A stretch of 64,000 nt of DNA from WHSW01 sp963767285 (lineage in GTDB: Bacteria > Actinomycetota > Thermoleophilia > Solirubrobacterales > 70-9): the NCBI GenBank assembly GCA_963767285.1, contig CAVYDJ010000003.1:248001-312000 (forward strand). Reading direction: 5' to 3'. Shown here one piece after another: positions 25,979-33,905 of this stretch (the stretch's first letter is position 1; every line of letters begins with the position of its first letter). The translations under genes were made by a program, and so were the position numbers. The notes under the pieces were generated by a model. It ran no database searches. It saw nothing but the letters and a program-made list of their open reading frames with translations, and was not told the origin of the DNA.

Positions 25979-26815
25979 TCATGGCCCGACCACGACCTCG
26001 ACGGCGCGCGGCTCGAGCTCGAAGCGCAGCCGCCTCTCGTCGATCAGCTCGCCGTCGACATTGAAGCCGGCTTCGCCGTCCGTGACCACCTCGACCGTGG
26101 AGCCGCGGGCCGTAAGCACGCCGGCCTGGCGCTCGACGCGGCCGGCCCGCAGGCCGTAGGCGCGCAGGATCAGCCGGGTCCGGGAGCCCGCCTCGATCAC
26201 GACCACATCGAAGGCGCCGTCGGCGGGATCGGCGTCGACCTCGGCGCCGCCGCCGAAGGCTCCGGTCAGGGCGACGATCACCTGCCACGCCTCACCGTCG
26301 AACGCCTCCTCGCCGTCGACGAGGACCCGCGCGGCGACCGGCGACGCGCGGAGTCCGGCCTTCAGAGCGCCGAGCGAGTAGGCGAGCGGGCCGACGACCC
26401 GCTTCAGGCCGTGCGCCTCCCGGGCGGCGAGCGGGGACAGGCCGGCGCTGGCGGCGTTGACGAACGGACGCCCGGCGATCCGGCCGAGGTCGACGCGCGC
26501 CGTGCGGGTGCCGGTGGCGGCCAGCTCGGTCGCTTCGGTGATGTCATCGGGCAGCTCGAGGGCCCGCGCGAAGTCGTTCGCGGTCCCGGTCGGCACGACG
26601 CCAAGCGGCACGCCGGCGCGGGTCGCGGCGTCCGCCGCGCAGCCGACGGAGCCGTCGCCGCCGGCGACGACGATCCGTTGCGGCCGCACCGCGACGACGT
26701 CATCGACCTGGTCGAGGTCGAAGCGCGAGGACTCAAGTTTCAGCTCGCCGAGCACGCGCTCGACCTCCCCCGCCTCGCCCGACCCGGACTCCGGGTTGGC
26801 GAGCAGTGCGATCAC
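25979..26815 (-). CDS. Diacylglycerol-kinase-family lipid kinase
   Basis: 278 residues. The DAGK catalytic domain shows the nucleotide-binding GGDGSV in VVAGGDGSVGCAADAA, followed by GVVPTGTANDFARAL and the YegS-like second half (AFGGGAEVDADPADGAFDVV, GFNVDGE). These soluble kinases phosphorylate diacylglycerol, ceramide-like or related lipids at the inner membrane face. The start is ATG 26815, 5 bases after the upstream small-protein gene. The run 27063 to 23807 on the minus strand reads as one operon. Confidence 0.88.
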   Translation of the reverse strand: MIALLANPESGSGEAGEVERVLGELKLESSRFDLDQVDDVVAVRPQRIVVAGGDGSVGCAADAATRAGVPLGVVPTGTANDFARALELPDDITEATELAATGTRTARVDLGRIAGRPFVNAASAGLSPLAAREAHGLKRVVGPLAYSLGALKAGLRASPVAARVLVDGEEAFDGEAWQVIVALTGAFGGGAEVDADPADGAFDVVVIEAGSRTRLILRAYGLRAGRVERQAGVLTARGSTVEVVTDGEAGFNVDGELIDERRLRFELEPRAVEVVVGP

Positions 26816-26820
26816 TGGAG

Positions 26821-27063
26821 CTACGTTGGCAGCTTCGCGCGGCCCTCGCGGCCCTTCTGGGCGCTGCGGTTGGCCGCCTTGCGCGAGCTCGAGAACGGCT
26901 TCTGGGCCAGCTCGCCCGCCTTACCGGGGAGGTTCGAGGCCGCGCTCTGGCCCGCGCCCAGCGTCTTGTCGACGCCCTTCTGGGGCCACCACGATGCGCG
27001 CGGCAAGAGGAACGCGAGGACTGCCAAGACGATGCAGACGACGATGATGATCGCGATGGTCAT
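26821..27063 (-). CDS. Small single-pass membrane protein
   Basis: 80 residues. One N-terminal membrane helix (IAIIIVVCIVLAVLAFLLP) is followed by a basic, Ala/Ser/Lys-rich tail (FSSSRKAANRSAQKGREG). No function recognised. ATG 27063 is preceded by a clear GGGAGGGAG Shine-Dalgarno, in contrast to many neighbours. First gene of the lipid-kinase/PAP2/ychF operon. Confidence 0.7.
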   Translation of the reverse strand: MTIAIIIVVCIVLAVLAFLLPRASWWPQKGVDKTLGAGQSAASNLPGKAGELAQKPFSSSRKAANRSAQKGREGRAKLPT

Positions 27064-27147
27064 GAGGGTCTCCCTCCCTGGCTACCGGAGTGCACGGACA
27101 CGGGTACCCGGGGGTGGCGGCCTGGAAACGGGCAGAATTCCGACCCG

Positions 27148-28230
27148 GTGAGCGAGGGCGATCAGATCGCCGCCTACGAGCGGCAGTTCCGGCGCGCCGG
27201 GTTACCGCTCTTCGTCGAGGGCTTCTCGGCCTCGACGGACGTCTTCAATCGCGCCGCTCCGCTGCTCGGCCTCATCTTCCTTGCCGAGCTTCTGGGCGCC
27301 GGCCAGCTCGACTGGAGCTGGTGGCAGAACGTGCTTGCGGTGCTTGGCGGGGTGGCGGTGATGCTCGCCGCGATCGCGGTCATCAACGTTGCCCAGGGCC
27401 GGCCGGCGCGGGCGATCCCCAACCGGCTCGGCAAGACCGAGCTCGCGGCGTTCGTGATCCTGCCGGCGCTGCTGCCGCTGATCTTCGGCGGCCAGCTCGG
27501 CAGTGCCGCCACCACGGTCGCGGTCAACCTGCTGATCCTCGCGCTGATCTACGCGATCTTCGTCTTCGGGCTGCTGGCGATCGTGCGCTGGGTGTTCAGC
27601 CGGCTGGCCGGGCAGCTGCGCTCATCGCTCGGCCTGCTGGCGAAGGCGGTGCCGCTGCTGGCCATCTTCGCCCTGCTCTCCTTCGCGAGCCAGGAGATGT
27701 GGCAGATCTTCGCCACGCTCAGCGACTTCGCCTATGCCTGCACGATCGGGCTCTTCGTCCTGCTCGGCGGCGCGTTCCTCGCCGTTCGCGTCCCCGTCGA
27801 GGCCCGCCGGATCGAGCGTGAGGCGTGTCCGAACGGCCCGGTGCTCTCGCGTCCCCAGCGGTTCAACGTCGGCCTCGTTCTCTTCGTCAGCCAGGCGCTT
27901 CAGGTGCTGTTCGTCAGCCTGTTCATCGGCGCCTTCTTCGTCCTCTTCGGGATGCTCGCGATCGACGAGGCGGCGCGCGAGTCGTGGCTCGGAACCGACC
28001 AGCTCAACGTCCTGCTGACGGTCTCGGTCGGCGGCGATCACTTCGAGCTCACGGAGGAGCTCCTGCGGGTGGCCGGCGGGCTCGCCGCGTTCTCCGGGTT
28101 CTACTTCGCGGTTGCGATGGTCACCGACTCGACCTATCGCGAGGAGTTCCTCGAGGAGCTCACCGAGGAGATGGAGGTCAGCTTCAAGGCTCGCACCGCC
28201 TACCTCTCGCTGAGGAGTGGGACGCCGTGA
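27148..28230 (+). CDS. Multi-pass membrane protein of unknown family, partner of the BtrH-like gene
   Basis: 360 residues with about seven or eight membrane segments (PLLGLIFLAELLGAG, VLAVLGGVAVMLAAIAVI, LAAFVILPALLPLIFGG, LLILALIYAIFVFGLLAIV, AVPLLAIFALLSF, GLFVLLGGAFLAV, QALQVLFVSLFIGAFFVLF, GFYFAVAMVTDS). A conserved-looking short motif QRFNVGLVLFVSQ lies in a loop. No family recognised. GTG 27148 is inferred from the N-terminal context. Its stop overlaps the next gene as GTGA, so the two proteins are made together. Confidence 0.65.
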   Translation: MSEGDQIAAYERQFRRAGLPLFVEGFSASTDVFNRAAPLLGLIFLAELLGAGQLDWSWWQNVLAVLGGVAVMLAAIAVINVAQGRPARAIPNRLGKTELAAFVILPALLPLIFGGQLGSAATTVAVNLLILALIYAIFVFGLLAIVRWVFSRLAGQLRSSLGLLAKAVPLLAIFALLSFASQEMWQIFATLSDFAYACTIGLFVLLGGAFLAVRVPVEARRIEREACPNGPVLSRPQRFNVGLVLFVSQALQVLFVSLFIGAFFVLFGMLAIDEAARESWLGTDQLNVLLTVSVGGDHFELTEELLRVAGGLAAFSGFYFAVAMVTDSTYREEFLEELTEEMEVSFKARTAYLSLRSGTP

Positions 28231-29198
28231 GCGCGACGATGATCGAGGGCTACACCCACGTTCCCGGCAATCACTGCGGCTCGACCGCGCTGCGCAACCT
28301 GCTCGCCTTCGACGGGATCGAGATCTCAGAGGAGATGGCGCTCGGGCTCGGTGCCGGCGTCTGCTTCTACTACCTCAACCTCGACGGCCAGTCGCCGTCG
28401 CGGTTCACCAACGGGCGGGTGGGCAGGCTGGAGGAGCAGTTTCTGGAGCTCACGGGCTCGCCCCTTCACTTCGAGACCTTCGAGGGCCCCGAGCAGTCGT
28501 GGGAGGCGGCGCGGGCGGCGGTCGACACCGGACGCCCGGCGCTGTTGCTCACCGACCTCTACTACCTCGACCACTACGGCAAGTCGGCGCACTTCCCCGG
28601 CCACGCGGTGATCCTCGCCGGCTACGACGACGAGGTCGCCTACCTCTCCGACACCGCCTTCGACGAGCTGCAGCGAACCAGGCTCGAGAACCTCGCCCGC
28701 GCGCGTCACGGCACCCATCCGGTCTTCCCGCTCGCGGGGCAGATGCTGACCGTGCCGGATCCAAGCGCCCTCGCCGATCCCCGCGCCGCGGCGCCGCGTG
28801 CGATCGAGCGCAACGCCCGGCAGATGCTGGAGCCCGCGATGGGCGAACTCGAGGGCCTGCCGGCGCTCCGCCGGTTTGCCGCCGAGATCGGAGACTGGCC
28901 GCAGGAGCTCGACGACTGGCAGTGGTCGGCGCGGTTCTGTTACCAGGTGATCGAACGCCGCGGAACCGGCGGCGGGAACTTCCGGCTCATGTATTCGCGC
29001 TTCCTCGCCGAGGCCGGCCGCGAGGAGGCCGGGCTCGCCGCCGAGGCCGCGGCGGGCTGGACCGCGCTCGCAGAGGCGCTGCTGAACGCGAGCGAGTCCG
29101 AGGCGCCGGACCCCGCCCAGTGGTCGCGGATCGGCGAGCGCGCGGAGGCGGTCTTGGCGAGCGAGGAGCGCCTCTGGCCGGCGCTCGGGTCCGGCTAG
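28227..29198 (+). CDS. BtrH N-terminal-domain protein (acyltransferase-like fold), DUF4872 type
   Basis: 323 residues. The N-terminus GNHCGSTALRNLLAFDG holds the Cys and Asn-His pattern of BtrH_N proteins, whose founder transfers an acyl group in butirosin biosynthesis. The second conserved His is in AHFPGHAVILAGYDD, with a following acidic residue, giving a papain-like Cys-His arrangement. The C-terminal half (IGDWPQELDDW, YQVIERRGTGGGNFRLMYSR) fits DUF4872. No antibiotic cluster is near; the partner is the membrane protein upstream. The substrate is unknown. Its stop overlaps that of the convergent topoisomerase as CTAG. Confidence 0.7.
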   Translation: MSATMIEGYTHVPGNHCGSTALRNLLAFDGIEISEEMALGLGAGVCFYYLNLDGQSPSRFTNGRVGRLEEQFLELTGSPLHFETFEGPEQSWEAARAAVDTGRPALLLTDLYYLDHYGKSAHFPGHAVILAGYDDEVAYLSDTAFDELQRTRLENLARARHGTHPVFPLAGQMLTVPDPSALADPRAAAPRAIERNARQMLEPAMGELEGLPALRRFAAEIGDWPQELDDWQWSARFCYQVIERRGTGGGNFRLMYSRFLAEAGREEAGLAAEAAAGWTALAEALLNASESEAPDPAQWSRIGERAEAVLASEERLWPALGSG

Positions 29199-30214
29199 CC
29201 GCGGAGCAGCCGCAGCACCGCGCGCTCGATCCGCTCGCGCTCGACGAACTCGTCCGGCTCGCTGTCGGCGACCATCCGCCGCAGCGAGGTCCGAATCGTC
29301 TGCCCGCTGTCATGGCGGTCGAAGACGCGCGGATCGATGTAGGCCTTGCGGCACACAGCGGGCGTGTTGTGCAGGTACTCGGCCACCCGCTCCGTCGCGG
29401 CGGTGGCGGCCCGCTTGCGGGCGGCCTTCGTCTTCGCGTCGGATCCATCTCGGGCCAGCTCCACGGCGGCCAGCACGGTCGCGTTCCAGGTCCGGAAGTC
29501 CTTGGCGCTGAAATCGCCGGCGGTGACCTCCTTCAAGTAGTCGTTGATCTCGGCGGCCTTCACATCCGCCCATCCGCTGCGGCCCTCGCGGTACGCGAGT
29601 AGCTCGTGGCCGCCCCCCTTGCGGTCCTTGAGCGACTTCAGCGTCGGCACGAGCACAGGGTCGGCGATCTCCTGGACGTGGCGCTGGGCGCCCTTGGCCG
29701 TGTAGTCGAAGCGGGCGACACCTGCCTTCACCTGCAGGTGGCGACGGCGCAGGGTCGAGAGGCCGAAGGTCTCGTTCTCCTCGGTGTAGCGCTCGCTGCC
29801 CACCCGAAAGAACCCGAGGTCGAGCAGGCGCACGGCGCAGCCGAGCACCCGCTCGCGCACCAGTCCGCGCTTGACAAGGTGGGTGGCGGTGAGCTCGCGC
29901 ATCGCCGGCAGCGCCTTCGCGAATTGCTCCATCTCGTCGAACTTCTCGCGGTCGCGGTCCTCGCGCCACTGCGGGTGGTAGAGGTACTGCTTGCGGCCCG
30001 CGGCGTCGACGCCGGTCGCCTGGATGTGGCCGTTGGGATGGGGGCAGATCCAGACGTCCTCCCAGGCCGGGGGGATCGCCAGCTCCTTGATCCGCGCGAT
30101 TACCTCGCGGTCGGCGATCGTCTGCCCGTCGGCCTCCTCGTAGCTGAACCCGCGGCCGCGACGGACCCTCCGGATCCCGGCGGAGGAGCAATCGACACGG
30201 CGCAGGCGCGGCAT
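29195..30214 (-). CDS. DNA topoisomerase IB (poxvirus/eukaryote-like)
   Basis: Relaxes supercoils by transient single-strand cleavage with a 3'-phosphotyrosine link. 339 residues, the size of bacterial TopIB. The N-terminal domain includes GRGFSYEEADGQ and PPAWEDVWICPHPNGHIQAT, then the catalytic domain GFFRVGSERYTEENETFGL, KDFRTWNATVLAAVEL and the active tyrosine in CRKAYIDPRVFD near residue 305. Distinct from the type IA enzyme every bacterium has; TopIB is accessory and scattered in actinobacteria. ATG 30214. Confidence 0.9.
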   Translation of the reverse strand: MPRLRRVDCSSAGIRRVRRGRGFSYEEADGQTIADREVIARIKELAIPPAWEDVWICPHPNGHIQATGVDAAGRKQYLYHPQWREDRDREKFDEMEQFAKALPAMRELTATHLVKRGLVRERVLGCAVRLLDLGFFRVGSERYTEENETFGLSTLRRRHLQVKAGVARFDYTAKGAQRHVQEIADPVLVPTLKSLKDRKGGGHELLAYREGRSGWADVKAAEINDYLKEVTAGDFSAKDFRTWNATVLAAVELARDGSDAKTKAARKRAATAATERVAEYLHNTPAVCRKAYIDPRVFDRHDSGQTIRTSLRRMVADSEPDEFVERERIERAVLRLLRG

Positions 30215-30245
30215 GGACCCGACCTCCTACCCGGCCGGCCCTCGC

Positions 30246-30848
30246 CTAGACGGCGAGGCGGGCGAAGTAGCCGATCGCGGGGCCGTTGCGCTCCTCGAGC
30301 CGCAGTCCCGCCGCCTCGCCGCGCCGCTCGAGGGCGCCGGGCGTCGTGAAGTGCGGGTCGCCGAACAGCTCGCCGACGATCAGGCGCCCGCCAGGACGCA
30401 GCACGCGCGCGATCTCGCTCAGCGCCGCGTCCTGATCGGGGATCTCGCCGAGCACGCAGGTCAGGACCACAGCGTCGATCGAGTCGTCGGGCTGGGGAAG
30501 CGCGGTGGCATCTCCCCGCGTGGCGGTCACATTGCTTAGGCCGGCGGCCTCGACTCGCTCCATCGTGTGGTCCAGGAACTCCTGCTGGAGGTCGAACAGC
30601 TCCAGGGTCCCCTCCGGCTCCAGCCAGCGAGCGAGGTCAAGCGAGTAGTAGCCGGTCCCGGGACCGATCTCGAGAATCCGCTCACCGGGCCGCGGCAGGA
30701 GCGTCTCCCGCAGGCGATCACGGGTGATCAACGGGTGCGGGGCCTCGACCCAGAAGCGCTGGCCGTATGGGCACGCGGAAGGGTTCTTGCGCCACCACAG
30801 GGCGGCGGCGAGGACGGCAGCGGCGGCTGCGAGCAGGACCTTGCGCAA
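30246..30848 (-). CDS. Membrane-anchored class I SAM-dependent methyltransferase
   Basis: 200 residues. A short hydrophobic N-terminus (VLLAAAAAVLAAALWW) should tether it to the membrane. The Rossmann domain has motif I ILEIGPGTGYYSLDLA, motif II-like LELFDLQQEFLDH, GDATALPQPDDSID and LRPGGRLIVGEL, as in UbiE/Methyltransf_11 enzymes. The substrate is not evident; a lipid or quinone is plausible given the anchor. It lies between topoisomerase IB and a 73-residue gene on the same strand. Confidence 0.8.
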   Translation of the reverse strand: MRKVLLAAAAAVLAAALWWRKNPSACPYGQRFWVEAPHPLITRDRLRETLLPRPGERILEIGPGTGYYSLDLARWLEPEGTLELFDLQQEFLDHTMERVEAAGLSNVTATRGDATALPQPDDSIDAVVLTCVLGEIPDQDAALSEIARVLRPGGRLIVGELFGDPHFTTPGALERRGEAAGLRLEERNGPAIGYFARLAV

Positions 30849-30859
30849 GGCCGTCCGCG

Positions 30860-31081
30860 CTAGCCCGCGAAGCCGATCGAGTGCGCCGCGTCGTCGACGC
30901 GGATGAAGACGACCGTCGCCAGGTTCAGCGACACGGTGCCCTCCTGGGTGCGCATGTCGAACCAGCCCTTGCCGGCCTCGACCGCCTTGCGCAGGCTGGC
31001 GAGCTCGTCCGCGGAGAGCTTCACCGACAGCACCTGCCCGATTCCGAAGCCGATCTCGGCCTTGGTCTGTTGTTCCGTCAT
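30860..31081 (-). CDS. Small conserved-looking protein of unknown function
   Basis: 73 residues, soluble, with a beta-strand-rich pattern (TVSLNLATVVFIRVDDAAH) and KAEIGFGIGQVLSVKLSADE at the front. No family recognised. ATG 31081 overlaps the stop of the epimerase gene by one base (TGATG), so it is coupled to it. Coupling plus sensible codon use make it a real gene. Confidence 0.65.
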   Translation of the reverse strand: MTEQQTKAEIGFGIGQVLSVKLSADELASLRKAVEAGKGWFDMRTQEGTVSLNLATVVFIRVDDAAHSIGFAG

Positions 31082-31497
31082 CAGTGTGCCTCCCCGCTCG
31101 CAGGTTCGACGATCTCCGTCAGCACGCCGCCGGTCGCCCTCGGATGCAGGAAGGCGACCCGGCTGTTGCGAATCCCGGTCCGCGGCTCAGAGTCGATCAT
31201 CTCGACGCCGTCGTCGCGCAGCTGAGCGAGGACCGCCTCGATGTCGTCGACCCGGTAGGCGACGTGGTGCAGCCCCGGTCCCTTGCGGTCGAGGAACTTG
31301 CCGACCGGGGTCTCGGGCCCGAGCGGGCTCAGCAGTTCGACGTGGGTGGCGCCGACGTCGAGCAGAACGGCCTCGACCCCCTGCTCGCCGACCGTCTCGC
31401 GGTGGGCGACGGGCATCCGGAAGGTGCCCTCGTAGAGCTCCAGGGCGGCGTCGAGGTCATCGACGGCGACGCCCACGTGATCGATCAGCCCGAACAT
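31081..31497 (-). CDS. mce: Methylmalonyl-CoA epimerase (VOC/glyoxalase fold)
   Basis: Interconverts (2R)- and (2S)-methylmalonyl-CoA in propionate metabolism. 138 residues, the family length. Metal-binding positions: His in IDHVGVAVDD, the second site in DVGATHVELLSPLG, then His in GLHHVAYRVDDI, and Glu near the C-terminus in GGVLTEIVE. The FLHP motif before the last strand is typical. No mutase gene is in the window. Confidence 0.88.
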   Translation of the reverse strand: MFGLIDHVGVAVDDLDAALELYEGTFRMPVAHRETVGEQGVEAVLLDVGATHVELLSPLGPETPVGKFLDRKGPGLHHVAYRVDDIEAVLAQLRDDGVEMIDSEPRTGIRNSRVAFLHPRATGGVLTEIVEPASGEAH

Positions 31498-31509
31498 CGG
31501 GCCGGGAGT

Positions 31510-33075
31510 CTACGCGGAGTGATTCGGGTCTTCGGGCGGCTTGCTGACCAGCGCCTCGGCCGGGGTGCCGGCCGAGATCCCGAAGATCTCCTCTTCGACC
31601 CCGAGCTCACGGCGCTCGGTGGCCATGATCGCCTGGATCTCCTCACGCTCGATCACCTCCTGCGCCAGCAGGCGCTCGGCGATCTGGTCGAGCAGGTCGC
31701 GGTGGTCGGTCAGCAGTTCGGTGGCGCCGCGGTAGGCCTCCTCCGCGATCTCCTGAACCTCCTCGTCGCGGGTCTGGCGCAGCGACTCGGAGATCGTGAA
31801 GTCATCGCCCGGGACCTGGTGGGCGCGGATCGAGGTCCCCATCCCGTACTCGTGGACCATCGAGCGCGCGATCGCGGTCACCCGGCTGAGGTCGTCGGAG
31901 GCGCCGGTCGTCACACGGCCGAAGGCGATCTGCTCGGAGACCCGGCCGGCGAGCAGGACCTTCATGTAGTCGATCAGCTCTTGGCGCGACTTCAGGTAGC
32001 GGTCCTCCTGCGGGAGGTTGAGCGTGTAGCCGAGGGCCTTGCCGCGCGGCACGATCGAGACCTTCTGCACCTTGTCGACGCTCGGCAGCAGCTCGGAGAC
32101 CAGCGCGTGGCCGGCCTCGTGCCAGGCGACGACGCGCTTCTCGTGCGCCGTGATCACCTTGCGCGACTGCAGGCCGGCGACGACCCGCTCGAAGGCGTCC
32201 TCGAAGTCCGACTGGGCAATGGTGTTGCGCTCGTTGCGGCCGGCGACGATCGCCGCCTCGTTGGCGAGGTTGGCGAGGTCGGCTCCGGTCAGCCCCGCGG
32301 CGTGGCGCGCCACGCGATCGAGGTCGACGTCCGGCCCGAGCGGCTTACCGGCGGTGTGGACCTTGAGGATCTGGCCGCGACCGTTTCTGTCGGGGGGCGG
32401 CACGAATACCTGGCGGTCGAAGCGGCCCGGGCGCAGCAGCGCCTTGTCGAGCTTCTCGAGCATGTTCGAGGCGGCCATCACGATCACGTCGTCGCCGGTG
32501 TTGAACCCGTCCATCTCGACGAGGAGCTGGTTCAGGGTCTGGTCCCGCTCGCCCGACATGTCATTGCCGCGTTCGGTGCCGACCGCGTCGAGCTCGTCGA
32601 TGAAGACGATCGCAGGGGCGTTCTCACGCGCCTCGCGGAACAGGCGCCTGATCCTGGCCGCGCCGAGGCCGGCAAACATCTCCACGAACGACGAGGCGGA
32701 CTGGCTGAAGAAGTTGGCGCCCGACTCGTGCGCGACGGCCTTCGCGAGCAGGGTCTTGCCGGTCCCGGGCGGTCCATGAAGGAGGATCCCCTTCGGCACC
32801 TTGGCGCCGAGCGCCTTGAAGCGCTTCGGGTCGGAGAGGAACTCGACGACCTCGCGCAGCTCGTCCTTTGTCTCGTCCACCCCGGCGACGTCGTCCCAGG
32901 TGACGGCGGTCTTCGACTTCGCCGAGATCTCCTGCGGCTTCGTCTGGGGCATGAGCTTGAACGTGCGCCAGATGAAATACGCGATCACGCCCATGAACGC
33001 CATCATCAGGATGGTGCTGAGCGTGTAGAGGTCCCAGGTAAGCCCCAGGCCGAGGAAGTCAGCGATCAAGAACAC
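31510..33075 (-). CDS. ftsH: ATP-dependent zinc metalloprotease FtsH, short N-terminal form
   Basis: Membrane-anchored AAA+ protease for membrane-protein quality control. 521 residues, shorter than the usual 600-650. Only one membrane segment is seen (about 14-36, LYTLSTILMMAFMGVIAYFIW) instead of two flanking an outside domain. AAA: GPPGTGKTLLAKAVA, FIDELDAVG, and the second region of homology in LRPGRFDRQVFV. Protease: HEAGH in VAWHEAGHALVSEL and the third zinc ligand in GASDDLSRVTAIA. GTG 33075 is given as the start; an in-frame CTG at 33087 overlaps the DUF1385 stop (CTGA) and would add LSKL. Confidence 0.92.
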   Translation of the reverse strand: MFLIADFLGLGLTWDLYTLSTILMMAFMGVIAYFIWRTFKLMPQTKPQEISAKSKTAVTWDDVAGVDETKDELREVVEFLSDPKRFKALGAKVPKGILLHGPPGTGKTLLAKAVAHESGANFFSQSASSFVEMFAGLGAARIRRLFREARENAPAIVFIDELDAVGTERGNDMSGERDQTLNQLLVEMDGFNTGDDVIVMAASNMLEKLDKALLRPGRFDRQVFVPPPDRNGRGQILKVHTAGKPLGPDVDLDRVARHAAGLTGADLANLANEAAIVAGRNERNTIAQSDFEDAFERVVAGLQSRKVITAHEKRVVAWHEAGHALVSELLPSVDKVQKVSIVPRGKALGYTLNLPQEDRYLKSRQELIDYMKVLLAGRVSEQIAFGRVTTGASDDLSRVTAIARSMVHEYGMGTSIRAHQVPGDDFTISESLRQTRDEEVQEIAEEAYRGATELLTDHRDLLDQIAERLLAQEVIEREEIQAIMATERRELGVEEEIFGISAGTPAEALVSKPPEDPNHSA

Positions 33076-33083
33076 AAGCTTGC

Positions 33084-33905
33084 TCAGACGGTATCGGCAC
33101 TAACACCCTCGACCCGTAGGACTTCTTGCAGCGCCGCCACGCCTACCTCGAGCTGCTCTGACGTCGGCTCGCGGGTCGAGAAGCGACGCTGGATCTCGAA
33201 CCCGGGGCCGTGCACGGCTCGCCCAAGCGCGGAATCGGGGTGGCGCTCGGCGAATACGAACAGCTCGACCGCGCCGCCGAGCCCCGCCACGGCGGCAACT
33301 GTGCGGGCGATCGGGCCCGGGCGGTCGACCAGCTTCTCGGTCAGCACCTGGCCGGCGATCGAGAAGGCGAGCATCGGCCCGACCAGGTTCGACCCGCAGC
33401 GCCGGTGCTCCTTTGGAACCTCGACCGGATCCCGCCCTTGTTCGTAGCCGCCGATCGCCTTGTGCTCGACCGCGTGGTAGGAGGCCAGGCTCGGATCGCG
33501 GAGCGCCGCGAGCGCCGGCAGGGCGCCGAGCAGTGCGACGGCGAGTTCGCGGCCGACGGTCGCCGGCCCGCGCCGCCGCAGGAGGCTCGACCCGATCACG
33601 CTGGCCGCGACGACCCCGGCGACGGTGCGGTCCTCGAACGGCAGCCGCGCCGAGCCGAGTCGCGCACGCGCCAGCGGCACCACGGCCATCGCCTCGGCGA
33701 GGCGCAGTGGCCCGCGCAGCAGGGGGGTCGAGCCCAGACGTCCCCGGCCCAGGGTCGGCTTCGGGCCCGATGCGACTTCGATCGAGCCGTCCGCGGCGCG
33801 AGCGGCGGCCGCCCAGGAGGTTGGTCCGTGGATCAGGAGGCCGTTGCGGAGCGCCATTCCGCCGAGGCGGATGGGCTCGGACCCCTGCGAGCCGTTGCTG
33901 CTCAT
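33084..33905 (-). CDS. DUF1385 family membrane protein
   Basis: 273 residues. The family marks are GGMALRNGLLIHGP at the N-terminus, SYHAVEHKAIGGYEQG and HRRCGSNLVGPML, which carry the conserved His-Glu-His and Cys positions of DUF1385 (YqhQ-like). Hydrophobic segments lie between and after these. Biochemical role unknown. ATG 33905 overlaps the M20 peptidase stop as ATGA, and its own stop overlaps a possible CTG start of ftsH, so the three genes form a coupled run. Confidence 0.8.
   Translation of the reverse strand: MSSNGSQGSEPIRLGGMALRNGLLIHGPTSWAAAARAADGSIEVASGPKPTLGRGRLGSTPLLRGPLRLAEAMAVVPLARARLGSARLPFEDRTVAGVVAASVIGSSLLRRRGPATVGRELAVALLGALPALAALRDPSLASYHAVEHKAIGGYEQGRDPVEVPKEHRRCGSNLVGPMLAFSIAGQVLTEKLVDRPGPIARTVAAVAGLGGAVELFVFAERHPDSALGRAVHGPGFEIQRRFSTREPTSEQLEVGVAALQEVLRVEGVSADTV

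Noticed and set aside
31084..33447. 787-codon open frame antisense to ftsH and neighbours
   Set aside because: It overlaps four well-supported genes and has no domain or ribosome site.
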